Shown: positions 1-12,980, counted from the first letter of the stretch. The stretch is DNA of 31,496 nt from Paraglomus occultum (GCA_910592205.1 CAJVPJ010000263.1:1-31496), one strand, 5' to 3'. Notes: generated by a model from the sequence alone, not told the origin. Program-made: numbers and translations.

Positions 1-1089
1 CCGTAAATAGGTAACCGCAAAGGATTCATAAATTCCGTGCCGGCTTTCAACTACCGGGCGAAAAGATCGCGAATTTAAATGATTCGTTTTTTTTAAAAAA
101 AAAAAAGATACGTTACTATTGATTAGATTAAATCATGCATACCTGCCAAAGAAATGAAGAAGTACTAGCCCGAAGCAAGACTTTGATCGGTTTCCAATGC
201 AAAACAATATCGCGATTCTCGCCTTCAAAATCCCACCCGTCATACTCTCCCTCTGTCCAATCCGCCGCATAGATAGTCCCAAATTCACCCTTGGCTAATT
301 CTTCTACATTCTCTAGTCGATCAGAGGGAATCCACCGCAGACAAGGAAACGAGTAAGAGTCAGCGTCTTGTTGTGTTTCTCGGATAACGGTATCGTATTC
401 AGCGTTTCCGGTAGTCCAATCTTGATTTACATTACACTTGTCGCACCATGGACCATGGCGCAAGATACGAGGGTACAACCCGCCGCAGGTTTTGCAAAAT
501 TTTTCGGCCACGAGCGCGAGCCGGCCAGTAGATTCTTGGCGGGATACTCCCAAGAGTCGAATGCGTTTTTTACGGTCATTGCTACCCATATAAAAACGAT
601 CTGCATTCAATTCTGCATCACCTGTTTTCAGCTAAAAGGTGGAAAATGCTTATGTTAATTCTGAGGCAAGATTGAATCGCCACGTTGCAAATTCCTCACC
701 TCATGAAAGAATTCTTCTTCTCCATCGCTTCCCGAGTCCATGACCTTGACTTCAACCCTCAGAGGCTTCCAATTGATCACTCGCCTCCCATTCGGTTCGA
801 AATGCACGCTTTCAAATTGACCGTCTAAAAAGCTGGCCTTGTAAACCACGCAAAATTCACCTTTCGTGATTTCGACGAGATTCTCTAAGCGATTCCACGG
901 AATCCATCGAAGATAAGAGTCGTCATATTCACGTCCAATTTCGTTGCGTTTTATGATTTTATCATAGTCCGCGTTTCCAGTCGTCCATCCCTCCATGAGC
1001 TGTTTGTAGTCACATCCATTTCTGCACCAGCCTTTTTTTGAATATATCTTATCACCGCAAGCGTAACAATTAAATTCCTCGTCACCCAT
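1..1089 (-). CDS. tandem kinase N-lobe-like repeat protein (partial, runs off left edge)
   Basis: Three exons with phase-0 junctions: 1089-700, 631-143 and 50-1 (incomplete). Donors are GTGAGG and GTATGC; acceptors are TTTTAG and GGTAG. Unit 1 (residues 1-130) has a zinc ribbon (C8, C11, C22, C26), WTTGN (35-39), LRWIP (60-64), a glycine-loop-like KGEF (76-79), WKP (107-109), a beta3-type lysine K115 and an alphaC-type E130. Exon 2 continues with LK.G, a beta4/beta5-like segment (about 153-173), then a second ribbon (C176, C179, C193, C196), WTTGN (202-206), LRWIP, KGEF and WKP. Exon 3 starts another LK.G segment. These heads are known from expanded Glomeromycotina kinases. No C-lobe (HRD, DFG) lies between the units. 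Unit 2 has Arg284 in place of the lysine and Gln293 in place of the glutamate. I infer a pseudokinase-like scaffold. A C-lobe could still follow outside the window. Confidence 0.72.
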
Positions 1090-1784
1090 TTTGAAGTGAC
1101 CGTGTCAGCGCTTTCATGTGTCTCGGAAACATAAGTTTAAATATATGCTGGCAGCTTTAATAGTATTCAAGTTACGAGTGTTACAAATAAAAGGCAAATC
1201 ACAGAAGAGTAGCATAATAAATGTTCTTCAATTCCCAATTTGGTTACGAACGACATCTTGGTGAAAAAATAATTGTATTGCCGTCGAAGTTTACTAAATG
1301 CCTGTAAGCAGTATCCATACAATGAATGTTACTTAAGGATCTAGTTGACCAGCTTGTTTTTTTTTGAAGACGAGGGATCTGATAATACTTCGTTTAACGT
1401 ATCATCATTCACACGATTATTTCCAATCCATTATTTTTTTTTATTCAGTTGACGTTTACAAGCGTTGTGAATATAGAATTTACTCTAACCCGATATTAAC
1501 TAAAATTTGTAAATACCAGGTGTTGAAAAACTTGTGGTATGGGAATAAATAGGCTTTTAAATAGGCCGATACTTACATGAGAACTATATTAGTATTCAGA
1601 TTGAATAAAGACAATACAATAAAATTGGACTATTTTTAAGCTTTTATGTGGTCAATGTATTTGCGCATGCGCCAATCGGAAGGATAAATTCAGCGACGCG
1701 CGAACGTAAAATTCTCTACATGATCACATGACTTATATAACTAAATTTGATTTGTTCTCCTTTCCGTTTTCCTCAAAAAAAAAA
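1090..1784. promoter_or_regulatory. shared divergent intergenic region
   Basis: About 0.7 kb between the start of the kinase-like gene (-) and the Cwf18 gene (+). It must carry both promoters. It is AT-rich with several T and A runs. I see no convincing gene: the 62-codon ORF at 1364-1552 has no recognisable motif and low-complexity AT-driven composition. An A run lies directly before the Cwf18 start codon. Confidence 0.5.
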
Positions 1785-2580
1785 ATGGAAGAAGCATCAA
1801 AACAACGTAAAGCACGTTTGGAAGCCTTCCGCAAAAGAAAAGCTGAAGCCATAAGTAATACCGATGAAGAAAGTGAATCAAATGAGAATAGGTACGTTAG
1901 TGTAACAGCTATAAATCAAGTACGGATGCCTTTGAACCATGCTTCTTTTGCTAAAGATTTTATTCCTCTCCCTCTGTTCTACCTCCACTGATCAACGGAA
2001 GAACACTCCGTTTTCGTAATTATACACCCTTAAATGAAGATATAAGAGCAAATTCGGTAGTCAAAATAGCAAAACCAGAAGACATTGGGGACGATACTGT
2101 GGAGAAGACTGCTGAGCAAATAATAAAGAAAATTGAAGTTGAAGAGGAAACTACGAAGGAGGATGTGGTATGTTGTAAAGTTGGGACACGGGGCGGGAAC
2201 AGGTATCATATCGTGGCGTTGGCTGACGAATGCACAGATAAACGATGGTTGTCAACTGCATACGTTAACCATTCTTTCGTCGTACTGTAGGATTTATTCA
2301 ATCTTGCTCCGAAAAACCCAAATTGGGACTTAAGGCGTGATGTTGAGAACAGGCTAAAAAGGCTTGAGCGTAGAACTCAAGCTAGTATTGCTCAGTTAAT
2401 ACGTGAGTTACTTTGTACGTTTTCTTACTACAGCTGCTTCTTTTTAACATTTCCGTATCTAAATTTATTATATATTAATTAGGAATGCGTCTGCAAGGTG
2501 AGTCAGGGTCAAGCACTGATCTAGCTGATGCTGTGAGAGCTACTGAAAAGGGGGCCGAATCTGAAAATGAATCGGATTAA
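1785..2580 (+). CDS. cwf18: pre-mRNA-splicing factor Cwf18 / CCDC12 family
   Basis: Component of the Prp19/NTC-associated spliceosome, acting in the nucleus (known for the family). Exons: 1785-1891, 2002-2167, 2291-2402 and 2483-2580, giving 160 residues with matching phases. The start at 1785 gives the basic N-terminus MEEASKQRKARLEAFRKRK, as in the family. Next come RFRNY near the middle, then the family signature LAPKNPNWDLRRDV and LKRLERRTQ before an acidic tail. Human CCDC12 has the same order (LRLRNY, LAPRKPDWDLKRDV, LKKRTQ) and similar length. The first acceptor is the least certain: AG at 2000-2001 is used here, and an alternative about 50 bases upstream is also in frame and would add 17 residues. 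The gene is intact, with no sign of transfer. It is transcribed away from the kinase-like gene. Confidence 0.93.
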
Positions 2581-5500
2581 CTGTTTAATAAAGTTAAAAT
2601 GAGGGATGGGCTTGGCGAAAGGTGAGGCGCGTCAGGAGTGCGCATATCCTATGAACTTGATAAATTCGTTAACTTTTAACAGTTTCTGTGACATGTGATA
2701 ATTTAGAATGATGACTAAATTCTTCTCCATATTCCTTTGTCTTGTCTCATCAAAAATCATTTCTTTGACTTTCGAATTCATTGACCTCTTTATATTCCAA
2801 AGGCGAAGATGTATTTATATTGGAAGACATATCAGACGATAGTTTATGGGTAATAGAATTCTCGACAGTATTGTTTTGCAACTGCTCAAATCTCTTTTCC
2901 TAATTCTACTATTTTGAGGTTCCCTTAACTTCGCATTCTCGGCGTTTTCTTTTACAGATTTGTCTAGTTCCACATCCTAATCATAAGCCCAGCTTCCTCA
3001 GCCAAAAGCAAATCTTTCTCCTTCCAAGTTCAATTATCTCGACTATTAAGCTTATAATTCTTTCTTCCACTAATTGATTAGATTGCATTGATATATTAAT
3101 ATTCAAAAGTTCGTTATTAAGGTTATCTACGGATTTCTGGAATTTTCGAATTCTGTATAACGACTGACCAGCGTCTCTTTATTCTATCGATCAAATAAAT
3201 ATAATAGGGGGGTCCAATAAGACAATTATGAACGAATTGAATTATGGGTGGGCGAAACATAAAAACTTCTGTGATCGTTGTCGGAAAAATCCTGTGTCTT
3301 TGATATGGCCGTAAATCACAGATGCCCTCCAACCATCTGCCGTCCGCGGGGAGAATCTGATTTTTGCAGCAATCATTCTCTCCTTTCATAGCACAGACCT
3401 CTCCCTACACCTTGGCCTGCTCCCTCTCACATAGGGTAGTTATATAAATATGTGGATTAACATACAACCACTCTCTGAACATCCATATTTCCACTTTGTG
3501 GAACTGTCTTGTTGATCTGTTCTGCTGCTGGAAACGGAACATATAATATCGAGATAACTTCAGTATGCAATTTAGACCCGCGAAGGCAGTTATAGAGAAA
3601 GATTCTACTTACCTGGTTCGTCAAACAGGCCACGATATTGATGGGTAAATCGCCTACTGTTACGAAATCAAGTCGCGTCAAGAACATGAAACAGCACATA
3701 GTCGTGACAGTAATCGCGTAATTGGAATTATTTTGCCTGTCCTTTATGTCTCTGTCGCTTTCTTAACATTTGATGCAAATACAACAACGAGACAATAAAG
3801 ACAAAGTTTTTGTTTAAACGTTGCTTGCGAGATTAAGATACCTAAGATACTTCAAGGAAAATAATTGTTTTTGAAAAAAAAAAAAGTTTAGTTTGTCAAC
3901 TTGTATGCATGACGAAAACTTGATAATTATCGTTTTAGGAAAAAACCTTCATTATTCATACTATAATTTTTTTTAATTAAATAAACATGTACATACGTAT
4001 TAAATAAAAAACGACGTTGAAAAGAAAGCTAATGTATCATACTAAAATATAAACGATGTAGCAAAAATTTTTTATTCATATCGATATAATTACTGTAAGT
4101 TGAATATTTTCACAGATATTCTCGGAATGTGTACCTGTCGTCTACACTAACAATTCCACTGTTTAGGCCAATATGAATAGACGTACATGTAATCAGAAAA
4201 AGTTCTCGAAATCAGAAATGAAATCAGCTACATGGTATCTTTTGTGTGCTTCGCTTTATTGTTATCGTGCGGATAACGTCAGACATTTTTCTTCTTAATA
4301 CTATGATAAACAATAAAAGTGTATCCCATACTGAGTATAACACTATAAGTGAAAATGTATGGTGACGAAATTTTAGAAATTAACTTCAGCGATGTTATCA
4401 CCAAGAAATCACGATCAACTACATAATTTGATGTTATCGTGCAGATAACAATCATTCTTTAACCTTTTCTTCTGCTTACGATGTACGATGACATTTGTAA
4501 AATGCAGCCTTTGTATGAGCGACTTACGTAATGTAACACGTGTTATATTCCCAGCATTAATTCTAATGGTTATTAAACGTAGACGATATCATCTTCTGTA
4601 CAAGTTTTGGCCAGGCATATTCGGCGGTATTCTATATGTATCTTTACTATTACCTTGGTAGTCTTTACCTCAAGTGCACTCAGGTAAAATCTAAAGTTGG
4701 ATAACATAGTAATAGGGGCAGGGTTCAAAATTCGAACACCAAATTTGTGCCGATCATTCTTTGTGATCAAATTCTCGGTGATTGTTTTAATGAATTACTA
4801 TTACTATCACTTGTTACTATCATTATTATTATATTTTTTTACTCATGGAGATTTTGACCTCGTTTAGCCCAGTTATCGTTGCCCTTACTACAACGACAAT
4901 TCGACTAAGACGAATGCTTGAGCTATAAGTGACGTTTTTTTGTTTAATTATGCGCTTCTTATACGTAACACTCTTTCGGTAATCGTATCCAAGTAAGAAA
5001 ATTCGCAAAATAATGTTAACGACGATTATTATTCTACGGAGTTGATAGGGAAATGTTATCTCCTAACTTAAACAGGGCGAGGCTTCGATTTGGTGTTTGA
5101 CTAGTCAAAGGTGTTACTTATTTATCCAATATTAATTACAGAATCACTTTTTTCCGTAATATTAATTAACACGTAATTGCAACGAATAATAACTCGTTTA
5201 CAACCATTTAATGTCGTTCGTATACTAACCCGCAAAATAATATTACTAAACTTTTGTTTTGGGCAGTTATTATCTGAAAGGTAATTAATTATATCAACGA
5301 TGATAGAAAGAAAATAAAGGATATGCGATTTTGAAGGAAATCAAAACTATCCGATTTATTATTCAATGCCAAACAGAAACATTCTAATATACAAAACATG
5401 TCATTTAATGATGGGATATGGGCTGCTTATAAGTCTTCAGGTCGTGGCAGAAATTGAGGAACGCGATAGCTAAATTTTCTATTGGCTAATTTTGCGTGGC

Positions 5501-7167
5501 AGAATGGTTCACTTTGGAATTTACTAATTTTAGCTACGCAGTTGCCTGATCAAATTAATGTCGATCAGTCTATCTGATTGGCATGTCGACATATTAATAT
5601 AGGTATGTAGTATTTTTACGTTTTTGTTACTAATATCCGCTAAGACTTGGACCATATTCAGTTTAGAATGACTGACCAAATCTAATAGACTAAAACTATT
5701 TGTCGAAATTTGCCGCGTTATTCAAATAGAATAAATACGCTCAACGTTATGACGATCAGTCTATGCAATATTAATATGTATAAAAGGATATCTTTATCGA
5801 CTTTAATCCGTCCTTTGCGTTATACATATCGTAAGCATAAAGACAGAAACACTATTTTACGTATTTATTAGTAGAAACCGTTATGCTTGAATTAACTGGA
5901 AATATTACTGACTTTTGTAATAGTGTCGAATTTAACATAATTGTTAATAAAAGTTGTCAGTAGTATAGATACTTAAAATCTTTGTAATAAAGTCAACGAG
6001 GCTGTAAAACAGTTTATATTTGGTCGTTCTTTTCTGCGACAGCAAAAATTCTAGAAATTATGAAACCACACTTATTTTAAAACTAATGAATGTAACGACA
6101 CAAACGACGTAGACGAGTTTTTTATCAGCAACAAATAATGCTTATTTTAATATTACTTGGCCTTATATTCAAGCCCACTCTGCTTGCATTTCCGAGAGCT
6201 AAAAATACGCAAAGAACAAATGTCTGATTGCTGCAGGTTGTCTGTTGATTTTATTTTCTGCAGAGACTGATCCAATTTTGAGCACATGCAATATACATAA
6301 ACAGATTGATAATTCTACGAAAAAATGACTACCCCAAAATACAAAATCAGAGCTGTTTATCAACTTTGCCACCAACTACCGTTTTAGTTATCACTCATTG
6401 TATTAAAAGTTCTCAATAAATCTGGTTAATATATTACAGAATTAGAGACGGTATTGCCAACTTTAGTTGAAACGTCGATTGCGATAAACAATGAATTACA
6501 TACTGTATTATTTATCGGAGCATAAATTGAAAACACAACCAATATACAGTAAAAAGCAAACTACAAGAAATTTTATGGCGACAATAGGCGGTAATCGGTA
6601 TGCGTAATCATGTACAATAAATTAACACATATTTCTCATAAAGTCCACGTACGTGTAAAAGCGAATAAACTACAGGAGAAGAAAACCGATGCGTGTTTTT
6701 ATTTGCAAAATTATCTCAGACAAATTGTTATTGTAAGCAGTCACACACTATTATAATTTAAATGTCAGCTAACAATTTTTTTGTAAAAATTAACAATTTT
6801 ACTAATTTTAATTAATTATTGTTGGAAATGCAACCAATTTATTGTTATATATAGTACATCCAATAGAACAATTGACACGCATTCCATGCAACACACACGT
6901 TTTCTTTATAAACCAACTATTATAACACACTTGAGTATTATGATACACATGCTTCTATGTTTATCTAATTGACAAGTTTATTAGTATCTAACATAATGAA
7001 TGGGACTAAATAGCAAGCAAAAAATTAGCGGGTAATTGATTAACTTAACCGTAGTCAATTACATTTAGCTTGCTTCATTTACGTATTATCAATAATATCG
7101 GTTTAGGTCACTGCCCAAAATGCAAGTCTACGTACGAATAAAAAACCATACTCTATCGCATGCTTAC
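2581..7167. other. long AT-rich intergenic stretch
   Basis: More than 4.5 kb with no gene I can support, apart from the doubtful fragment listed at 3123-3780. Most reading frames are closed within 60 codons. There are many T/A runs, and palindromic taattaat-type motifs recur between 4.8 and 7.1 kb. I see no tRNA or rRNA. It could hold strongly decayed transposable elements; a repeat-library search would decide. Confidence 0.5.
3123..3780 (-). pseudogene. doubtful coding fragments, possibly an old mobile element
   Basis: Two adjacent minus-strand open stretches. The upstream one (about 3770-3613) reads openly into a Cys/Met/Phe-rich segment containing DLPINIVACLTNQ and meets a strong donor, GTAAGT, directly after the final Gln. 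A TTTCCAG acceptor follows at about 3531 and is in phase. The downstream one (3389-3123) is an 88-codon ORF ending in a basic Arg-rich tail. I recognise neither. They may be parts of one small gene or of a decayed transposon. No domain can be named. Confidence 0.25.
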
Positions 7168-8687
7168 TCAACCAGAAAGAGTACAGTTTTTTTGGGTATG
7201 CCACAATTCTTGAAGGAGAAATTTCTTTGATCCAACAACTACGTTATATAAACCTCCATTACTAGCGCTCTTAATAAATTCACTACCACCGTAATTCCAG
7301 ACACATTTGTCAGCTGCCTCATAATCTACAAGTAATTCATGTATATATTAGGTATTTATAAATGCCATGAGAAAGAATCAATAATTGCGTACAAGAAATA
7401 CTTACCAGCGTCATCATACCAAGCTATCGTGTAATGTAACGAAAACAATAACGTGAGTTATATTGTACAGATTTATTAATAAATTTATTTCGAAATACTC
7501 ACCATTATATTCTCCGTCAGTAACAGTTTCAACCAGTTCGTGCATCTAACAAGTCAAATGCAGTAAAGTATTTTTTAAGTCAAAAACGTAATTACAAACC
7601 ATTTGTTTTTTATAATTTCAAACAATACTTACAATAACACTGGCCATTCCATCAATAGCAGGATTGTTATTTGGAGATACTCCGCCCGATTGTAATGGAG
7701 CGCATCCATCAAGACAGTTGGTAGGCGTACCAACAAATGCATATTTGATGGTTTTACCACGTATGGTATCATAAGTGTGAAATCCGCAAAAGTCTGAACA
7801 AAAGCCGGACGTCTAAATAATGACGGTTATCAAATATGGGGTACGTTAAAACATTTACGTAACATGATATACAGCGTTTATTGCCGTCAATTTTTACGTA
7901 CATGATTCACGTCCGCGCTTCCGAGAATATAATAAACGGCAGTTTGATCCAATGGCCAATTAGCTTTCTGTATTGCGTTTGCGACAACATTGAGCATGGT
8001 ATCGTCAGTGATATTTTTGCCAACCGAGTAATCATCGGCATATGTGCCGGCAAGGTTGAGGTTACTGAAATAATAAAAATAAAATTTAATAACTTGCTTT
8101 CTTTTGAATCTTGCATCAAAACAGCCAATTATTTCCCAAAGGTCGTTTAATAATTGTTCCTACCCATTGACGGGATTTCGGGACCTATCATAGTAAGACG
8201 TAACAATTTTATAATAACTTGTTGTATCAATGTTGTTCATTAAATATTCTAGAATTTTCTGGTCATTTCTCTGCCAAGATCCGTAATAGATATAATAGAC
8301 ATTAACATCGTTTGTGAGAACACGGCTATAAAAACATAATGTTACAGTTAGAACTAAGACAAGTTTACATTCTCAATTTCATCCTTTGAAAGACTGGATT
8401 AGCCAGTTTTCTTTCCTTTATTTTATACTTTACCCGCCATGATTTTTAATCTTTTGATCTCTCGGAGGTCCATTCAATGAAGGAGTACCATCATCGGACT
8501 GTATGCTAACAACATTCTGACCAGGATCAGTCGATTCTACAGTAAACGGTTTGGTAATCTTTATTGTCCGTGGACCTCTAACCGCAATTGGAGCACCAGG
8601 AACGGGACTGGCAAAAGTCTGCAAAAGCGTAGACAGGATGATCAAAGAATAAAAGAGAAGAAAACGGGATAATAATGGAGCGAACAT
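7168..8687 (-). CDS. secreted EXORDIUM / PHI-1-like protein
   Basis: Seven exons: 8687-8434, 8325-8164, 8064-7902, 7812-7633, 7545-7503, 7423-7406 and 7325-7168. All phases match and give 325 residues. Residues 1 to about 27 form a signal peptide (hydrophobic LLFYSLIILSTLL, cleavage near TFASP), so the protein is probably exported. The core begins VLTNDVNVYYIYYGSW, then has Cys-rich FCSDFCGFHTYD and a C-terminal DGMASVI / HELVETVTD / AWYDDA / YEAADKCVWNYG series. This matches the order of the phosphate-induced protein 1 (EXORDIUM) family, where the HELxE region is also conserved. In plants the family is linked to apoplastic growth responses; its role in fungi is not established. Exon 6 is only 18 bases long. 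The cysteines suggest disulfides. The gene looks intact. The family call is strong; the function is unknown. Confidence 0.85.
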
Positions 8688-11600
8688 TGTTGTTGGAAAA
8701 GAAGATCTATAGAGGGATTTAAATGAAAAGTCAAAAAGTTGGATTAACTAAAATCTATTAGAAACATATACGGCGTAATATATCTTGTATTAGGTTCTAT
8801 AGCTATGATGCTATTAATCGATAATAGTCCTCTCCTTGCGGAAAGACAAAGAGCCAAAAGGAGTGTCTATAGCTCTAGACTAATACCAAGAGAATGTGGC
8901 AGATGGAGGGGGGAAATGTAAACGAGGGAAATGACATTCTAATTGAAGGTTACCGCCTATTTATTACTTTTTTTGAAGCTATTGTGATAAAGAAATATAT
9001 TTTATACTGTGTTCTTTTCGAATCATTTTTGACCAATTTTAGGATTAATATTAATAACGTCTTGTTTACATTAATCGTCTGTGCTATACAAAATTTACAT
9101 GATATTATACTGGTTACATTGTTTTTTATCTTGTTTCCATTGTCGGATTGTTCCTCTTCTTGCCTTGTTTTGTAAAAACATCGATTCGTGTTACATACTC
9201 GATATGAATACCAAGATGATGTTATAGGTACCACGGTAAATACAAACAACAAACCTCTCTTGATTCAAGATACCTTAAATGGGTTAGAGAGGAAGCGTTG
9301 ATGCAAATGGTAAAGTGGAAAGTTTGAATAAAGCGGTCGATATCATTATTATTAATTTCTAAACTTTCTGAGGTTAATATGCGACGAGATCAACTGATTA
9401 TATGCACCGATTAATTTTATCGTTATTATGCATTGATATACCAAATACCAGTCTCTGCATATTCTTTGGTTATTTTGAAAGTGAGATCTTTCATTCTCAT
9501 TTGCAACTCTGTCCGTTAAAGATTAATAAATCTGATGCTGACAAGGCAGATGTTGTCATATTATACATTATTAAACTTTAACTTTATTAACAGTGCGACA
9601 TAAATGAATGCTGTATTGTGTATGTGCTGAATACAACTGTTATAGAAATTTGGGAGAATATTCTAAAATAAGCAGTACCCCAAGTATAGCACTTTTATTG
9701 ACTTGAGAATCGAGTGTGTTATTTTGAGAACCACCAATTATTAATCACCGTGCAACATCGTCAGTAGTACAACAGCTAACGAACAAAGCGCATTTGACGT
9801 CAGGCCTGTCCGATTTTCAATTTTCTTGGCACACCACAATGGGTCGACAATATTGTCGAAACTGATCACGTTTGTATCGTCGTAATTGAGCGTCCCTTTT
9901 CTTGCTCAAATTATTGTTTTCAGGGCTCGTTCTTTTATTAAAGTTGTTTGATCAGCGTTTGCCCGAGACACAATTAAATTAACGTTCTTTTTGATGTGAT
10001 ACGAATTAGTCTGTACTTTAAACACTTTTGGTTGGAATAATTGCTGCGCATTAACATACATTGTAAATCGGACATCTATCCGCATGGTCTAATTACAAAG
10101 CTGTTGCATCTTGACAAGCGCTGATTTCCTTTCACAAAGTTAATTTACCAGACGTTTGTTAGCACCTTTATTTCTTGATTTATACTAGCTCTGCCAGTTT
10201 TATTGCAGCGCATCCGCATTTATATAATTATGTGATACAAACCAGCAAGTATGTAACTGGTTTACCGGATCGCTTCGTCAAACACTCTTTTGAGCACATG
10301 CCGTTGAATTTGCGTGACTCGTAGTTATTATTATCGCATGTGCATTAAAAATATCAATACGTGAGAGCGTTCGCCATTAAAGATAACCTATCACCACTCC
10401 TATTACATCACGCGCAATACCTTGTACGTTCCTCCATTTCTGGCAATTTGGTTTCGCATGCTTGTAGTCAAACTTAAACTTTTGTGTGTATGTGTTTTTT
10501 AAAGAAATGTATTTTATTGTTATCACTAAATACTGTACATTATTGTCAAGTCTTTGTCTAAATAGTTTAGCGATCAAATGATCGACTGTTTCAGTTATCA
10601 TCCCCTTATTATTCTGATTGTCGTCAAATGATCATCTGGTACAAGGTTTTACTTCTTGTTTGGGTCTTTCCCGTTAAAAGTCGCATTAATTATGCATGTG
10701 TGTTACAGCCTTGATATTTTCGATTTTTGTTTATGCGCAAGATACCGGCATTGACGAGACTCTTAAACGGCAAAGCACACTTGCAATGTAGTCCCGAAAT
10801 TTGTTGTGCTAACAATTTGCCTAAAATCAGATAAAGTGCAACACTTGATTTAGGTAATAAGTGAAAATCATAAACAATGCGACGAGCAAAGTGATTGCAA
10901 ATATTAATTATTAAAATTTTTAATTATGTAGAATTTAAGTAATTGTTTACACTTTTCCGCAAGCGAAACTTCTAACCCGAGTAACCAAATTATACAACCC
11001 CAACAAGGAACAATATTATTGTCATTTACATTATTAAAGCGGTGACATTAATCGTAAAGTCAAAACGTAAAACTAATTTTATTACAAATGGTGTCATCTT
11101 GTCCTTACCAAGGCGAGTATTTTAATTAGCACTCGCTCTATGAAGAGCATAATCATTCTCTGTATACAGAAACTCTTTTAAACTTCTGCCTACATAAACG
11201 CCGATATGTTTGTTGGAAAGTATTGACAAAGCTTTATAAGAAAACCGTAGGTATTTTTTGCCAGTCTTGAAATAATAAATAATAATCTATATGTTTTTTG
11301 TTAGATACCTAAATTTTTCAAATGGTTTTCAATAACATTACTATTACCATGTTCTTCATGAAGAAATTGCTCTGGTAACAACAAATGTCTTGTCCTTTTT
11401 CAATAATTGTGATAAAAGACATTTTCTTTGCTAATATTATTGCGGCGTTCTTATTTATATAACGTTGAAATGCTACTCTGGTTCTTTTTGTAGGGTTGTT
11501 TTTTTTATTATTACTTCCAAACTTTAATATATTCTTTATAATGTCGATTCAAAATAGGTTTTCGCTTTCGAATAAATATCCAATTATTCAATGATCAAAG

Positions 11601-12980
11601 AACAAGCCCAGTTACTATAGAAAATTTACTTGTGAGAGAAAGCATTCGTTATCGATAAATAAGCATGATTATTTCGATTATGGTTAATTTTTAAAAGTAG
11701 GTAAATTTGCTGCTTTATAATAAAATGTGCGTATGCTTTGTTAACAATACAGTATCGGACAGTACGGTATACTCAACGGCAAAGTATTAAAACAAAAAGT
11801 TTTAGTAAAAAAGTGTAGAGTCAATATAATAATCCAGTTTTCTAATGTTATGAATTTGTCGGAAATATTTTTCTGTGCAAATGACACTTTATTATTTACG
11901 CATATTCCATACGTACTATGTATCCTTTGAAAAAAAAAAAAAAAGAGTGCGATTTAAATTAGTTACTACAATTCGATAATGTGAGCGGTGTTTATGCATC
12001 GCTCACATTATCATCGAACTGCAAAACTGTAACAAAATCGAATATATTCCGAAAAATACAATAGCGTATGGGACAAGTTTTCCAATGAGCGGGAAATTTT
12101 TATATTTAGCAGGCGTATAGAGCGACTTAATTTGTATCATGTAAACAATTTTGTCTCAGCCGTTAACAGCTTACCGAACGCGAAAGCGAAAACTACAAAC
12201 AACTGATGTAGTTGAAGAAACCCTTGATTGAAAGTAACGCGTACTTGCCTATTTACATCGCCACGCGCGCTAGTCCATAAATAAAATTATGCCACTACAC
12301 TTGTGCTATTATTTAGGTGCAGACGGAATGGAAATTCTCCGGTGCCAAGACACAAGCAAACATTTCACCGCCGTTTGTCACCGTCACTGCGTCAGTCTTG
12401 GCACATTGCCCACAGTATGATGAATAAGACAATCATCAAATCTGTTTGCAGTCGTAGACGTTCGGTTACAGGGCGAATCACAACTTGCTATCCTCCCCAT
12501 AAAGGACTAACCCTGCAAACATTTTATTTGTTGTTCATAAATAGTCTCAAGAATTTACACCTATTCATGGTAGCAGAACTAACATTCCATTTTTCATTAT
12601 CCCTACTTGAGCATCAACGATCCAAACCGACTCTTTTTTTTTTTTCCATCATGATAACGAATAGCTCCCATCTTTGCTAGCTTGATTCAGTCATACACAC
12701 TTGGCTAACAACTTCATTAATAATATCGATAAATAAATCAATATATATCCAATCAAACGTCAATCTGCCACCAATTGTCCTCCCCTCCTACAACTGCATC
12801 TAACAACAGCTTCCAGAATAAAAAATTGGATGTCATTGACATCGGTCTCTACAATGTTCATATATATGTATATATTATTAACCCTTTGTCATCTACGAAC
12901 TAAATAAAATATAAAACAGCAGAAGAAATAAAGAATAAAGGAAAATGCTGTAATCGTCTAAATCACTGACGCCTAATAGG
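8688..12980. other. gene-poor AT-rich intergenic stretch
   Basis: 4.3 kb between two minus-strand genes: the 5' side of the EXORDIUM-like gene and the 3' side of the MAP kinase kinase. I found no gene with recognisable domains or coherent splice structure. It holds one strong hairpin (11975-12012) and several poly-A/T runs. A 125-codon ORF at 12303-12680 is judged spurious. Confidence 0.5.
11975..12012. repeat. 13-bp perfect inverted repeat (hairpin)
   Basis: The left arm gataatgtgagcg (11975-11987) and right arm cgctcacattatc (12000-12012) are exact reverse complements around a 12-base loop. Beyond the arms, ttc and gaa also pair if a three-base bulge is allowed. It could be a hairpin or cruciform, or a dyad binding site. 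It is not near a gene end. Confidence 0.8.

Noticed and set aside
4718-4740. GGTTCAAAATTCGAACACC-like sequence resembling a tRNA T-arm
   Set aside because: It is a local palindrome. No acceptor, D or anticodon stems can be drawn at the right spacing on either strand.
8894-9252. Overlapping ORFs of 93 and 100 codons upstream of the EXORDIUM-like gene
   Set aside because: Ile/Phe/Leu-rich translations typical of AT-rich non-coding DNA, with no motif.
12303-12680. 125-codon plus-strand ORF
   Set aside because: It has no recognisable domain, mixed low-complexity composition and no splice context. It lies downstream of the MAPKK and is probably chance.
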